From assembly GCA_945949385.1 (NCBI GenBank), contig CAMFEL010000018.1, positions 1 to 19,682 of the forward strand: 19,682 bases of DNA, written 5' to 3'. Below the pieces are notes generated by a model, which saw only the letters and a program-made list of their open reading frames with translations, was not told the DNA's origin and ran no database searches. This document shows positions 13,656 to 19,682 of the stretch, one piece after another. The translations under genes and the position numbers were made by a program. Each line of letters starts with the position of its first letter. Position 1 is the first letter of the stretch. This stretch comes from an uncultured Clostridia bacterium (GTDB lineage Bacteria > Bacillota > Clostridia > Oscillospirales > CAG-272).

Positions 13656-14806
13656 ATACGGCGGGTACGGCGGATTATACGGCAAATGCGGCTGACGGCA
13701 TGAGAGAATACACCGAAAAAGACTGTCTGTGGCTGCGTCTTGCCGGGGAAAAACTGCCTGTTGTGCTTTACGGCACCGGAAACGGGGCAGACAAGATATT
13801 AGACGCTTGCATAAAATACGGAATAAAAATCAGCGGCGTGTTTGCCGGCGACGGCTTTGTGAGAAACAGGGAATTCCGCGGCTTCAAGGTTGAGAGCCTT
13901 GAGGATATAGAGAAGCGGCTTTCCGATTTTATTATTCTCCTGTGCTTCGGAACAACCCGCGCCGATGTGACAGAGCAGATACGCGAAGCGGCAAGACGGC
14001 ATAAAATGTATATTCCCGATGTGCCGCTGTACGGCGGAGAATTGTTTGACTACGGTTTCTATCTGCGCTCAAGGGAAAAGCTCGCGGCGGCGCGCTCTCT
14101 TCTGTCAGATGCCGAGTCAAAGGCTGTGTTTGACGATATGATAAGCTTTCGTCTCGGCGGCGAAGGAAAGTATCTTTCAAGGACGGAAAGCGCGGAAAAA
14201 TCCTTGGAGGTGCTGATTGCGCCCTATGTTAAAAAGGGCGGTCTGTGCATAGACTGCGGCGCTTTTACCGGCGACAGCGCTTCTGCCGCCGTGAGCACTT
14301 TGTCACCGAAATGTCTTATTGCCGCGGAGCCGGACTCACGCAGCTTCAGAAAGCTTTCGGAGTATGCCGGAAGCGAGGAACGGTGCAGGGTTGTTCCCGT
14401 GAATGCCGCCGTGGGAGATACTTTGGGTCAGACGGTATTTTTGTCCGGCTCCGGACGCAGCAGCGGAAAAGCCACAAACGCCCGCCGCGCAAAGGAGATA
14501 AGTGTAAGAACCGTGACCGTTGACAGCCTTTGCGACGGGGAGAATAATGCGCTCGTATTTATAAAATACGATGTGGAGGGCGACGAGGCGGCGGCGCTTC
14601 GCGGCTCCGAGAGGACAATAAGGGATTTCAGACCCGCTCTTGCCGTGTCCGTATATCACCGCAGCGCGGATATTTTTGAAATACCTCTTTATTTGCACAC
14701 ACTGTGTCCTTCGTACAGCTTTTATCTGCGGCGCGTGCCCTGTATTCCTGCGTGGGACATAACGCTTTTTGCCGTAGATACGGGGCGGGTGGCGGAAAAC
14801 GAATAA
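13652..14806 (+). CDS. FkbM-family SAM-dependent methyltransferase with N-terminal Rossmann-like domain
   Basis: The 384-residue protein has two parts. Residues about 35-125 look like a nucleotide- or sugar-binding Rossmann-like domain (PVVLYGTGNGADKIL, then ISGVFAGDGF, then FIILLCFGTTRADV). Residues about 185-378 are an FkbM-type methyltransferase: motif I CIDCGAFTGDSA (199-210), acidic AAEPDS (224-229), TVDSLCDG (289-296), and the diagnostic IKYDVEGDEAAALRG (304-318) followed by RPALAVSVYHR. FkbM enzymes methylate hydroxyl groups on sugars, polyketides and other small molecules; the acceptor here is unknown. It starts inside the amidohydrolase stop codon (ATGA overlap) with GGAG eight bases upstream. 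No terminator follows; the pheST promoter begins 15 nt after its stop. Confidence 0.88.
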   Translation: MNTAGTADYTANAADGMREYTEKDCLWLRLAGEKLPVVLYGTGNGADKILDACIKYGIKISGVFAGDGFVRNREFRGFKVESLEDIEKRLSDFIILLCFGTTRADVTEQIREAARRHKMYIPDVPLYGGELFDYGFYLRSREKLAAARSLLSDAESKAVFDDMISFRLGGEGKYLSRTESAEKSLEVLIAPYVKKGGLCIDCGAFTGDSASAAVSTLSPKCLIAAEPDSRSFRKLSEYAGSEERCRVVPVNAAVGDTLGQTVFLSGSGRSSGKATNARRAKEISVRTVTVDSLCDGENNALVFIKYDVEGDEAAALRGSERTIRDFRPALAVSVYHRSADIFEIPLYLHTLCPSYSFYLRRVPCIPAWDITLFAVDTGRVAENE

Positions 14807-14820
14807 TTTATGCTAAAAAC

Positions 14821-14849
14821 TTGATTTTTCCGCTTTGCGGTGTTATAAT
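14821..14849 (+). promoter_or_regulatory. Sigma-A-type promoter of the pheST T-box operon
   Basis: TTGATT (14821-14826), a 17-base spacer and a perfect TATAAT (14844-14849) with TG at the extended -10 position (14841-14842). The predicted start, about 14855-14857, lies just before the base of T-box Stem I. A small CCGC/GCGG repeat sits in the spacer. Confidence 0.85.
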
Positions 14850-14854
14850 CAATT

Positions 14855-15110
14855 TTACAGATGCCGTGATGAAGAGGGCAAAGCGATAAGGAGCGTTCAA
14901 AGAGAGGTGTGCCATAGGCTGTAAGCGCACCGCGTTCCCGCAGCGCCTTTCGCTTCGGAGCACGGCGGGGGAAACGGAATTTTCCGCGGTAGTCCGTCGG
15001 GGGAGCGCCCCTTACAGCGCGCAGAGTGCCGCGCCGTCTTTCGGTGTGGAATTTGGGTGGTACCACGGAGAGATCCGTCCCATTTTCGGGGCGGGTCTTA
15101 TTTTTTTGAT
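14855..15110 (+). promoter_or_regulatory. T-box riboswitch (tRNA-Phe responsive) upstream of pheS
   Basis: The leader shows the T-box parts in order. The Stem I base pairs GCCGTG (14863-14868) with CACGGC (14961-14966). An AGAGAGG element precedes the apical helix GGTGTGC/GCGCACC (14906-14912, 14925-14931), whose loop carries GGCTG (14917-14921). The specifier region on the 3' side of Stem I contains TTTC (14948-14951), so the codon is TTC or TTT, both Phe. The conserved T-box GGGTGGTACCACGG lies at 15055-15068; its UGGU matches a tRNA with discriminator A, as in tRNA-Phe. The terminator hairpin follows. Uncharged tRNA-Phe should favour the antiterminator and pheST expression. Secondary structure was drawn by hand, so the exact specifier frame is tentative. 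Confidence 0.93.
15072..15108 (+). terminator. Regulated terminator of the T-box leader
   Basis: GATCCGTCCC (15072-15081) pairs with GGGGCGGGTC (15088-15097) over 10 bp with two G-U pairs, followed by TTATTTTTTT. The antiterminator alternative uses the T-box sequence just upstream. Confidence 0.9.
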
Positions 15111-15133
15111 TTTTATTTTCCGGAGGATTATGT

Positions 15134-16186
15134 ATGAACAGTCAGATCCTTGAATTGAAGGGTAAACTGGAGGAGCGTCTGGCGCAGATAAAGGGCGCGG
15201 ACGATCTTGAAAGCGTGAGAGTCGCCTTTCTCGGCAAAAACGGCGAGATAACGGGACTTCTCAAGAAAATGGGCAGTCTTGCCGCCGAGGAGCGCAAAAG
15301 CTTCGGTCAGGCTGTCAACGAGCTTAAGGGCTTTGCCACTCAGCGCATAGCGGCTAAAACCGCAGAGCTCAGGGATGCCGAAATGCGCCGTATGCTTGAA
15401 GCGACGCCTGAGTTCGATGTTTCCGTTCCCGCAGAGCCGCGACACGGCTCGTATCATCCCATTACCCTGGTGCAGCGCCAGTGCGAGAATGTGTTCCGCT
15501 CCATGGGCTTTACGGTGGAGGATTACAGCGAGGTGGTAACGGACTACGAGTGCTTTGAATCGCTGAACATTCCCAAATTCCATCCTGCCCGCGATATGCA
15601 GGACACCTACTATCTTGAAAACGGTCAGCTTCTCAAGTCCCAGACCTCCGCGGCGCAGAACGCCATATACAGAAAGTACCGCGACGCCCTTGTGAATGAT
15701 GGCAAGCCTATACGCGCCATTTTCCCCGGACGGTGCTTCAGAAACGAGTCCACGGACGCCTGCCATGAGAACACCTTCTTCCAGATGGAGGGCGTTATGG
15801 TGGATAAAAACATATCTATTTCAAACCTTATATTCTTTATGAAAACCATGCTTTCCGAGGTGTTCCAAAAGGATATAAAGGTGCGGCTGCGTCCCGGATT
15901 TTTCCCCTTTGTGGAGCCCGGGTTTGAGCTTGACATAAGCTGTCTCATATGCGGCGGCGAGGGCTGTCCCTCCTGCAAGCACAGCGGATGGCTGGAGCTT
16001 TGCCCCTGCGGTATGATTCATCCCAATGTACTGCGCGAGGGCGGCATTGATCCGGACGAATACACCGGCTTTGCTTTCGGTCTGGGGCTTACGAGACTTG
16101 CCATGATGAAATACGGCATAAAAGATATACGCGATTTGAACGGCGCAAGCCTTACTGACCTTGAGCAGTTCGCGGAAGATAAATAA
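15134..16186 (+). CDS. pheS: Phenylalanyl-tRNA synthetase alpha subunit
   Basis: PheS is the catalytic subunit of the (alpha-beta)2 enzyme that charges tRNA-Phe. The 350-residue protein has an N-terminal coiled coil (about 1-90) that contacts tRNA, then the class II core: SYHPIT (106-111), FHPARDMQDTYY (149-160), motif 2 PGRCFRNESTDACH (198-211) with FFQMEG (215-220), RPGFFPFVEPGFELD (253-267), and motif 3 GFAFGLGLTRLAMMKYGI (312-329). A C-x2-C-x4-C-x2-C cluster (C270, C273, C278, C281) may bind zinc. Several motif residues differ from the usual: KSQTSAAQ for RTHTSPVQ, FFQ for FHQ, GLGLTRL for GxGxERL. The ATG follows CGGAGG by seven bases. It is controlled by the T-box and followed by pheT 12 nt later. 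Confidence 0.96.
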   Translation: MNSQILELKGKLEERLAQIKGADDLESVRVAFLGKNGEITGLLKKMGSLAAEERKSFGQAVNELKGFATQRIAAKTAELRDAEMRRMLEATPEFDVSVPAEPRHGSYHPITLVQRQCENVFRSMGFTVEDYSEVVTDYECFESLNIPKFHPARDMQDTYYLENGQLLKSQTSAAQNAIYRKYRDALVNDGKPIRAIFPGRCFRNESTDACHENTFFQMEGVMVDKNISISNLIFFMKTMLSEVFQKDIKVRLRPGFFPFVEPGFELDISCLICGGEGCPSCKHSGWLELCPCGMIHPNVLREGGIDPDEYTGFAFGLGLTRLAMMKYGIKDIRDLNGASLTDLEQFAEDK

Positions 16187-16198
16187 GGAGGCGGAGAA

Positions 16199-18559
16199 AT
16201 GCTTATATCAATGAATTGGATCAGGGACTTCGTCGACCTTGACGGACTTGACACAAACGAGCTTATTCACAAGTTTTCACTTTCCACCGCCGAGGTGGAG
16301 AATGAGATTTTCTACAAGGGCAGCGATGTCTTCGGCGTTGTGTGCGCAGAGATAGTCTCCGTGGAGAATCATCCCGACTCAAAAAAGCTTCATCTTCTTA
16401 AGGTTGATGCGGGAGACGGAAAGCTTACCGATGTGGTATGCGGCGCTCCCAATGTGCGCGTGGGTATGAAGACCGCGTTTGCAAAGGTCGGCGCAAAGCT
16501 GGGTGAGATTTCTATTTCTCCCAGAGATCTGGCGGGATATACCTCCTGCGGTATGTGCTGCTCCGAGAAGGAGCTTGGCATAAGCGACGACCATTCCGGA
16601 ATTATGGAGCTTGACGCCTGTGTCGAAAACGGAACGGATGTCAAAGAAATTTTTGATATTGACGATGTGGTTTTCGAGGTGGACAACAAATCGCTTACAA
16701 ACCGTCCCGATTTGTGGGGACATTACGGTATTGCAAGAGAGTTTGCCGCTCTTGCAGGCAGAGAGCTTAAGGCGTTGGAGTGTGCGGATCTGTCGGAGTA
16801 TGACAGCCTGCCCTGCGTTGACATGAAGATCGAGGACGGTCTTTGCCGCAGATATTCCTGCATACGCTTTGAGAATATTACGAAAAATGTAAGCCCCGCA
16901 AATATGCGGATTCGTTTGTATTACTGCGGTATGAGGGCCATAAATCTTCTGGCGGATCTGACCAACTATGTTATGCTTGAAATTCGTCAGCCCATGCCCG
17001 CTTTCGATTCCAGAAAGGTGGAGAGCATTCGCATACGCCGTTTTGATAATCCCTTTGATTTCAAGACTCTTGACGGAGTGGAGCGGCACATTGACGAAAA
17101 CACCCTGATGATTTGCAACGGAGACATTCCCGTTGCCATTGCGGGAATTATGGGCGGACTTGATTCCGAAATTGTGGAGGACACCACTTCTCTGGTGCTG
17201 GAAAGCGCCAACTTCGACTGCGTTTCCGTGAGAAAATCCTCGGCGAGACTTTCTCACCGCACCGACGCTTCCATGCGCTACGAAAAGAGTCTTGACCCCG
17301 AAATGACCGTGACCGCCGCCGGAAGATTTCTGAAGCTTCTGCGTGACTGGGATCCCGGCGTCAGAGTTACATCAAGGCTTACGGACGAGTATCCCGCGCC
17401 CTTTGACAAAGTAAGTCTTGAATTTGACAAGAGCTTTGTTGACAAGTACACCGGAATTGAAATATCAAATGAGAGAATAGTTAAGACCCTTGTTTCGCTT
17501 GGCTTCAAGGTGGAGAACGAGGGTGACAGCTTCAGAGTTGATGTACCCACATGGCGCGCTACCAAGGATGTTACCATGAAGGCGGACATCATTGAGGAGA
17601 TTACCCGAATTTACGGCTATGATAACTTTGAGGTGAACACCGCGGCGGCTCCTCTTTATCCCGTCCGTCCCTTTGAGGAAAAAAGTGACGAGGAGCTTAT
17701 CAAGGATATTCTTGTAAAAAGCTTTTTCCTTCACGAGGTGCATTCTTATATTTGGGCGTACAGCGACGAGCTGAGAAAGCTGGGCATTGAGGTCGAGAAA
17801 AATGTAAGGCTTCGCAACGCCACCAATCCCAACATTGAAACTTTGCGCCGTTCCATGATACCCACTCAGCTTTGTCAGGTGAATCAGAACACTTCCTATG
17901 CTCCCGAATTCGGTATATTCGAGATAGGCAGAGTTATTGACGGGCTGGACGAAAACAATATGTGCCGTGAAAGCAAAAAGCTGGCGATCACGCTGTTTTC
18001 AAAGGTTCAGGATACGGAAAAACTGTACTTTAAGCTTATTGAGATGATTGCAACACTTACGGACAGCATAAAGCACCGCAGACCCGCCTTTGCAAAAAAA
18101 AGTGCGGATCACGCTTATATTCATCCCAAAAACTGCAATGATGTGATTTGCGGAGGAAGAAACATCGGTGTTATCGGCGTCGTTCATCCTGCGGTTGCGG
18201 CAAATATTGACAAAAAGGCGGCTGTTGTGTTTGCCGAGATCGATATTGCCGAGTTCTGCGCCGTTGAGGATGCGGGTATAAGCTACGCCGAGACCTCCAA
18301 ATATCCGTCCGTGGATGTTGATCTTACGTTTATATGCGACAGGTTTGCGCCTATTGCCGCCGCCATTGACGCTTCGGGCAGCAAGCTGATACGCGCTTAC
18401 CGTGTGGTGGATGTTTATACCGACGGCGAGAAGAAGAGCATTTCCGTGCGCATTGAGTTTAACGCCGGAGACAGAACGCTTCAGCGCGACGAGGTTATGA
18501 AGGTTGCGGATTCCGTTATTGATGCATTGGCAGCTCAGGGCATCGCTCTGAAAAGCTGA
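16199..18559 (+). CDS. pheT: Phenylalanyl-tRNA synthetase beta subunit
   Basis: PheT is the structural and editing subunit of phenylalanyl-tRNA synthetase. The 786 residues match the long bacterial form in order: N-terminal segment (MLISMNWIRDFVDLD); EMAP/tRNA-binding OB domain about 40-150 (VVCAEIVSVENHPDSKKL); B3/B4 editing domain about 205-370 (IAGIMGGLDSEIVEDTTSLV); B5 domain about 403-477; catalytic-like core; and the C-terminal ferredoxin-fold anticodon-binding domain about 699-786 (SKYPSVDVDLTFI). It starts behind AAGGAGG, 12 nt after pheS, and shares its T-box control. No terminator is visible between it and the next gene (42-nt gap). Confidence 0.97.
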   Translation: MLISMNWIRDFVDLDGLDTNELIHKFSLSTAEVENEIFYKGSDVFGVVCAEIVSVENHPDSKKLHLLKVDAGDGKLTDVVCGAPNVRVGMKTAFAKVGAKLGEISISPRDLAGYTSCGMCCSEKELGISDDHSGIMELDACVENGTDVKEIFDIDDVVFEVDNKSLTNRPDLWGHYGIAREFAALAGRELKALECADLSEYDSLPCVDMKIEDGLCRRYSCIRFENITKNVSPANMRIRLYYCGMRAINLLADLTNYVMLEIRQPMPAFDSRKVESIRIRRFDNPFDFKTLDGVERHIDENTLMICNGDIPVAIAGIMGGLDSEIVEDTTSLVLESANFDCVSVRKSSARLSHRTDASMRYEKSLDPEMTVTAAGRFLKLLRDWDPGVRVTSRLTDEYPAPFDKVSLEFDKSFVDKYTGIEISNERIVKTLVSLGFKVENEGDSFRVDVPTWRATKDVTMKADIIEEITRIYGYDNFEVNTAAAPLYPVRPFEEKSDEELIKDILVKSFFLHEVHSYIWAYSDELRKLGIEVEKNVRLRNATNPNIETLRRSMIPTQLCQVNQNTSYAPEFGIFEIGRVIDGLDENNMCRESKKLAITLFSKVQDTEKLYFKLIEMIATLTDSIKHRRPAFAKKSADHAYIHPKNCNDVICGGRNIGVIGVVHPAVAANIDKKAAVVFAEIDIAEFCAVEDAGISYAETSKYPSVDVDLTFICDRFAPIAAAIDASGSKLIRAYRVVDVYTDGEKKSISVRIEFNAGDRTLQRDEVMKVADSVIDALAAQGIALKS

Positions 18560-18601
18560 CGGCCGCATATTTGCGAAATAAAGCGAAAGAAGGAATTTTA
18601 T

Positions 18602-19168
18602 ATGAAGACCGAATACAAAATGACAATAGCGGGGCTTGAGCGCGCTTTGCCGCTTTGCCCCATCAGCGACACGCTGAAAATAGGTGCGTTTGTTATCTTC
18701 GGAGACCCTGAGCTTACCACCGCGTGCGCCAAGGAACTGCTTGACAAGGCGCCGGAGTACGATTACATCATCACCGCAGAGTCAAAGGGTATTCCGATTG
18801 CTCATGAAATGGCGCGTCTTGCGGGAAATCAGAAGTATTTCCTTGCGCGCAAAAAGCCGAAGCTTTATATGTCCGGCGTGTTTGAAGTGACGGTTCACTC
18901 CATTACGACGGAAGGCGAGCAGAAGCTGTATCTTGACAGAGCCGACGCGGAGCTTATGCGCGGCAAGCGAATTCTTATTGTGGACGATGTTGTGTCTACC
19001 GGTGAGTCTCTGCGCGCTATCGAAGAGCTTGTAAAAGCTGCGGGCGCTCATATCGCAGGGCAGATGTGCATTCTCGCCGAGGGCGATGCTACAAAGCGCG
19101 GTGATATTATTTATCTTGAGCCTCTGCCTTTGTTTGACAGCGAGGGCGAGCCTATCAAAGGCAGATAA
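18602..19168 (+). CDS. Phosphoribosyltransferase-family protein, adenine-PRTase-like
   Basis: The 188-residue protein has the type I PRTase fold signature ILIVDDVVSTGES (124-136), the PRPP-binding loop with two adjacent Asp. It also has AESKGIPIAHEMA (59-71) and ARKKPKLYM (82-90), which resemble the ESRG and RKKGKLP segments of adenine and xanthine PRTases. A YLDRADAELMRGK stretch precedes the PRPP loop, as in that group. This favours purine salvage (base plus PRPP to nucleotide) or a related regulator; the substrate is not settled because the hood region is divergent. It starts after AAGGA, 42 nt behind pheT, in the same direction, so read-through from the T-box operon is possible. The non-coding repeat region follows. 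Confidence 0.88.
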   Translation: MKTEYKMTIAGLERALPLCPISDTLKIGAFVIFGDPELTTACAKELLDKAPEYDYIITAESKGIPIAHEMARLAGNQKYFLARKKPKLYMSGVFEVTVHSITTEGEQKLYLDRADAELMRGKRILIVDDVVSTGESLRAIEELVKAAGAHIAGQMCILAEGDATKRGDIIYLEPLPLFDSEGEPIKGR

Positions 19169-19200
19169 ACGGTGAAAAACAGGGCGCTGTTCTGAATGAA

Positions 19201-19361
19201 TATGGGGCGCCGCCCCGCACCCCGACCGCATACGGGGCGCTGCCCCGCACCCCGCAGGATATATACGGGGCTCTGCGCCGAACCCCGCACCGGCAGGTAT
19301 TATACGGGGCGCTGCCCCGCGCCCCGGTCAAGCATATGCGAGGCTCTGCCTCGCGCTCCGC
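19201..19361. repeat. Five-unit GC-rich hairpin repeat array
   Basis: Units start at 19201, 19231, 19264, 19303 and 19337, with lengths of about 25-39 bases. The consensus begins TACGGGGCGCTGCCCCGC and continues ACCCCG plus a variable tail. Units 1, 2 and 4 contain GGGGC-3 nt-GCCCC hairpins. Unit 5 has GCGAGGC-TCT-GCCTCGC, where both arms changed together. Unit 3 is degenerate. Spacers are not uniform and the units are self-complementary, unlike a CRISPR. The style matches multi-copy intergenic repeats of Clostridia. Confidence 0.85.
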
Positions 19362-19391
19362 TTAGAACCTTTTTTGAGAAAAAGGTTCTAA
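19362..19391. repeat. 13-bp perfect inverted repeat
   Basis: TTAGAACCTTTTT (19362-19374) and AAAAAGGTTCTAA (19379-19391) face each other across TGAG. No U-tract follows on either strand, so it is not a standard terminator, though it could form a stable hairpin. It directly abuts the GC-rich repeat array and may be part of the same mobile or repeated unit. Confidence 0.8.
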
Positions 19392-19436
19392 GGACTCCAA
19401 AAAACTTTTAATTAGGGCGAAGAAATCTAAACAGTT

Positions 19437-19547
19437 CCCGCAGGGGTGCCGCATAAGCGGCGAGCGGGAAAAAGCACAGAAGAAAGTAAACTCTCTTCTG
19501 TGCTTTTTCTGTCGCTCCACGGCCGGCTTCACCGTCCGCCCCTGCGG
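19437..19547. repeat. Nested inverted-repeat block
   Basis: CCGCAGGGG (19438-19446) pairs with CCCCTGCGG (19539-19547), enclosing about 90 bases. Inside lie GCCGC-ATAA-GCGGC (19449-19462), CCCGC/GCGGG around it (19437-19441, 19464-19468), and the terminator hairpin (19469-19508). The whole could fold as one branched RNA on either strand. Confidence 0.6.
19469..19508. terminator. Strong bidirectional intrinsic terminator
   Basis: AAAAAGCACAGAAGA (19469-19483) and TCTTCTGTGCTTTTT (19494-19508) form a perfect 15-bp stem with a 10-nt loop; the arms supply the T-run on either strand. It is the first classical terminator after the PRTase gene and could also end a minus-strand transcript entering from the right. 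Confidence 0.8.
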
Positions 19548-19682
19548 TTTAATGTTCAATCTGCAATTCTTGATTTCTATGGGTAGCTATAAGTCTGCTA
19601 TCGACACGCTCATTAGCTTTGCTTACAGTCTGTCGCGAGACTTGAAGTTTAGGCTAACGGCGCAGGCTTCTTTTCATTTAGT

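Larger units (their letters stand above)
19169..19682. other. Gene-free repeat and structured region
   Basis: No credible coding sequence is seen on either strand in these 514 bases. Contents, left to right: five GC-rich repeat units (19201-19361), a 13-bp perfect inverted repeat (19362-19391), an A/T-rich gap, a nested inverted-repeat block enclosing a strong terminator (19437-19547), and about 130 bases without recognised structure up to the window edge. The last stretch (from about 19555) differs in base composition from what precedes it and could be the edge of an inserted element or a decayed gene on the minus strand, where frames are interrupted; this is unproven. Confidence 0.7.

Noticed and set aside
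12804..13685. 293-codon open frame on the minus strand
   Set aside because: It lies antisense to the amidohydrolase, which has all metal ligands and a ribosome site; the minus frame shows no domain.
14245..14523. Plus-strand 92-codon frame inside the methyltransferase gene
   Set aside because: It is out of frame with the FkbM motifs, which are continuous through this stretch; the alternative product has no domain features.
19201..19361. Possible CRISPR array
   Set aside because: Units are self-complementary, of unequal length, without unique spacers of constant size, and no cas genes are near.
19362..19559. 65-codon open frame on the minus strand
   Set aside because: It runs through the terminator hairpin and inverted repeats, has no ribosome site I can see, and its product looks like translated repeat.

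Overview
The window looks chromosomal and comes from a low-to-mid GC Gram-positive bacterium of the class Clostridia, most likely Oscillospiraceae/Ruminococcaceae-like. The grounds are a Gram-positive PolC-type replicase, a T-box leader in front of pheST, strong AGGAGG-type ribosome binding sites, and the Firmicutes order pyrH-frr-uppS-cdsA-dxr-rseP-ispG-polC. The taxonomic call is inference from gene content and protein style; no database was consulted.

Left half, minus strand (8683 down to 1): one co-directional housekeeping cluster. pyrH (UMP kinase) and frr (ribosome recycling) come first. Next are uppS and cdsA (undecaprenyl diphosphate and CDP-diacylglycerol synthesis), then dxr and ispG (two steps of the MEP isoprenoid pathway that feeds UppS) with rseP (site-2 protease) between them. 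The N-terminal 674 codons of polC run off the left edge. A near-consensus sigma-A promoter lies at 8747-8775, with a perfect 20-nt inverted repeat at the predicted start site. Three of the intercistronic gaps carry stem-loops without U-tracts.

Middle, plus strand (8958-12321): an unrecognised membrane protein with an acidic linker and a Gly-X-Y-type tandem repeat, an HD-domain phosphohydrolase, and then aspartokinase with its own consensus promoter. A bidirectional terminator (12361-12384) separates lysC from a convergent HIT-family gene. The HIT gene is divergent from a translationally coupled amidohydrolase / FkbM-type methyltransferase pair.

Right part (14807-19168): a promoter and a complete T-box riboswitch with Phe specifier control pheS and pheT, followed by an adenine-PRTase-like gene that may be co-transcribed. 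The last 514 bases hold no credible gene. They carry five GC-rich repeat units that each form a small hairpin, a 13-bp perfect inverted repeat, and a nested structured block enclosing a strong terminator.

Most of the window is conserved core genome. The least explained items are the 8958-10193 membrane protein and its HD partner, the 3'-terminal repeat region, recurrent small hairpins placed 14-16 nt before four start codons, and residue substitutions in the otherwise conserved sites of Dxr and PheS.
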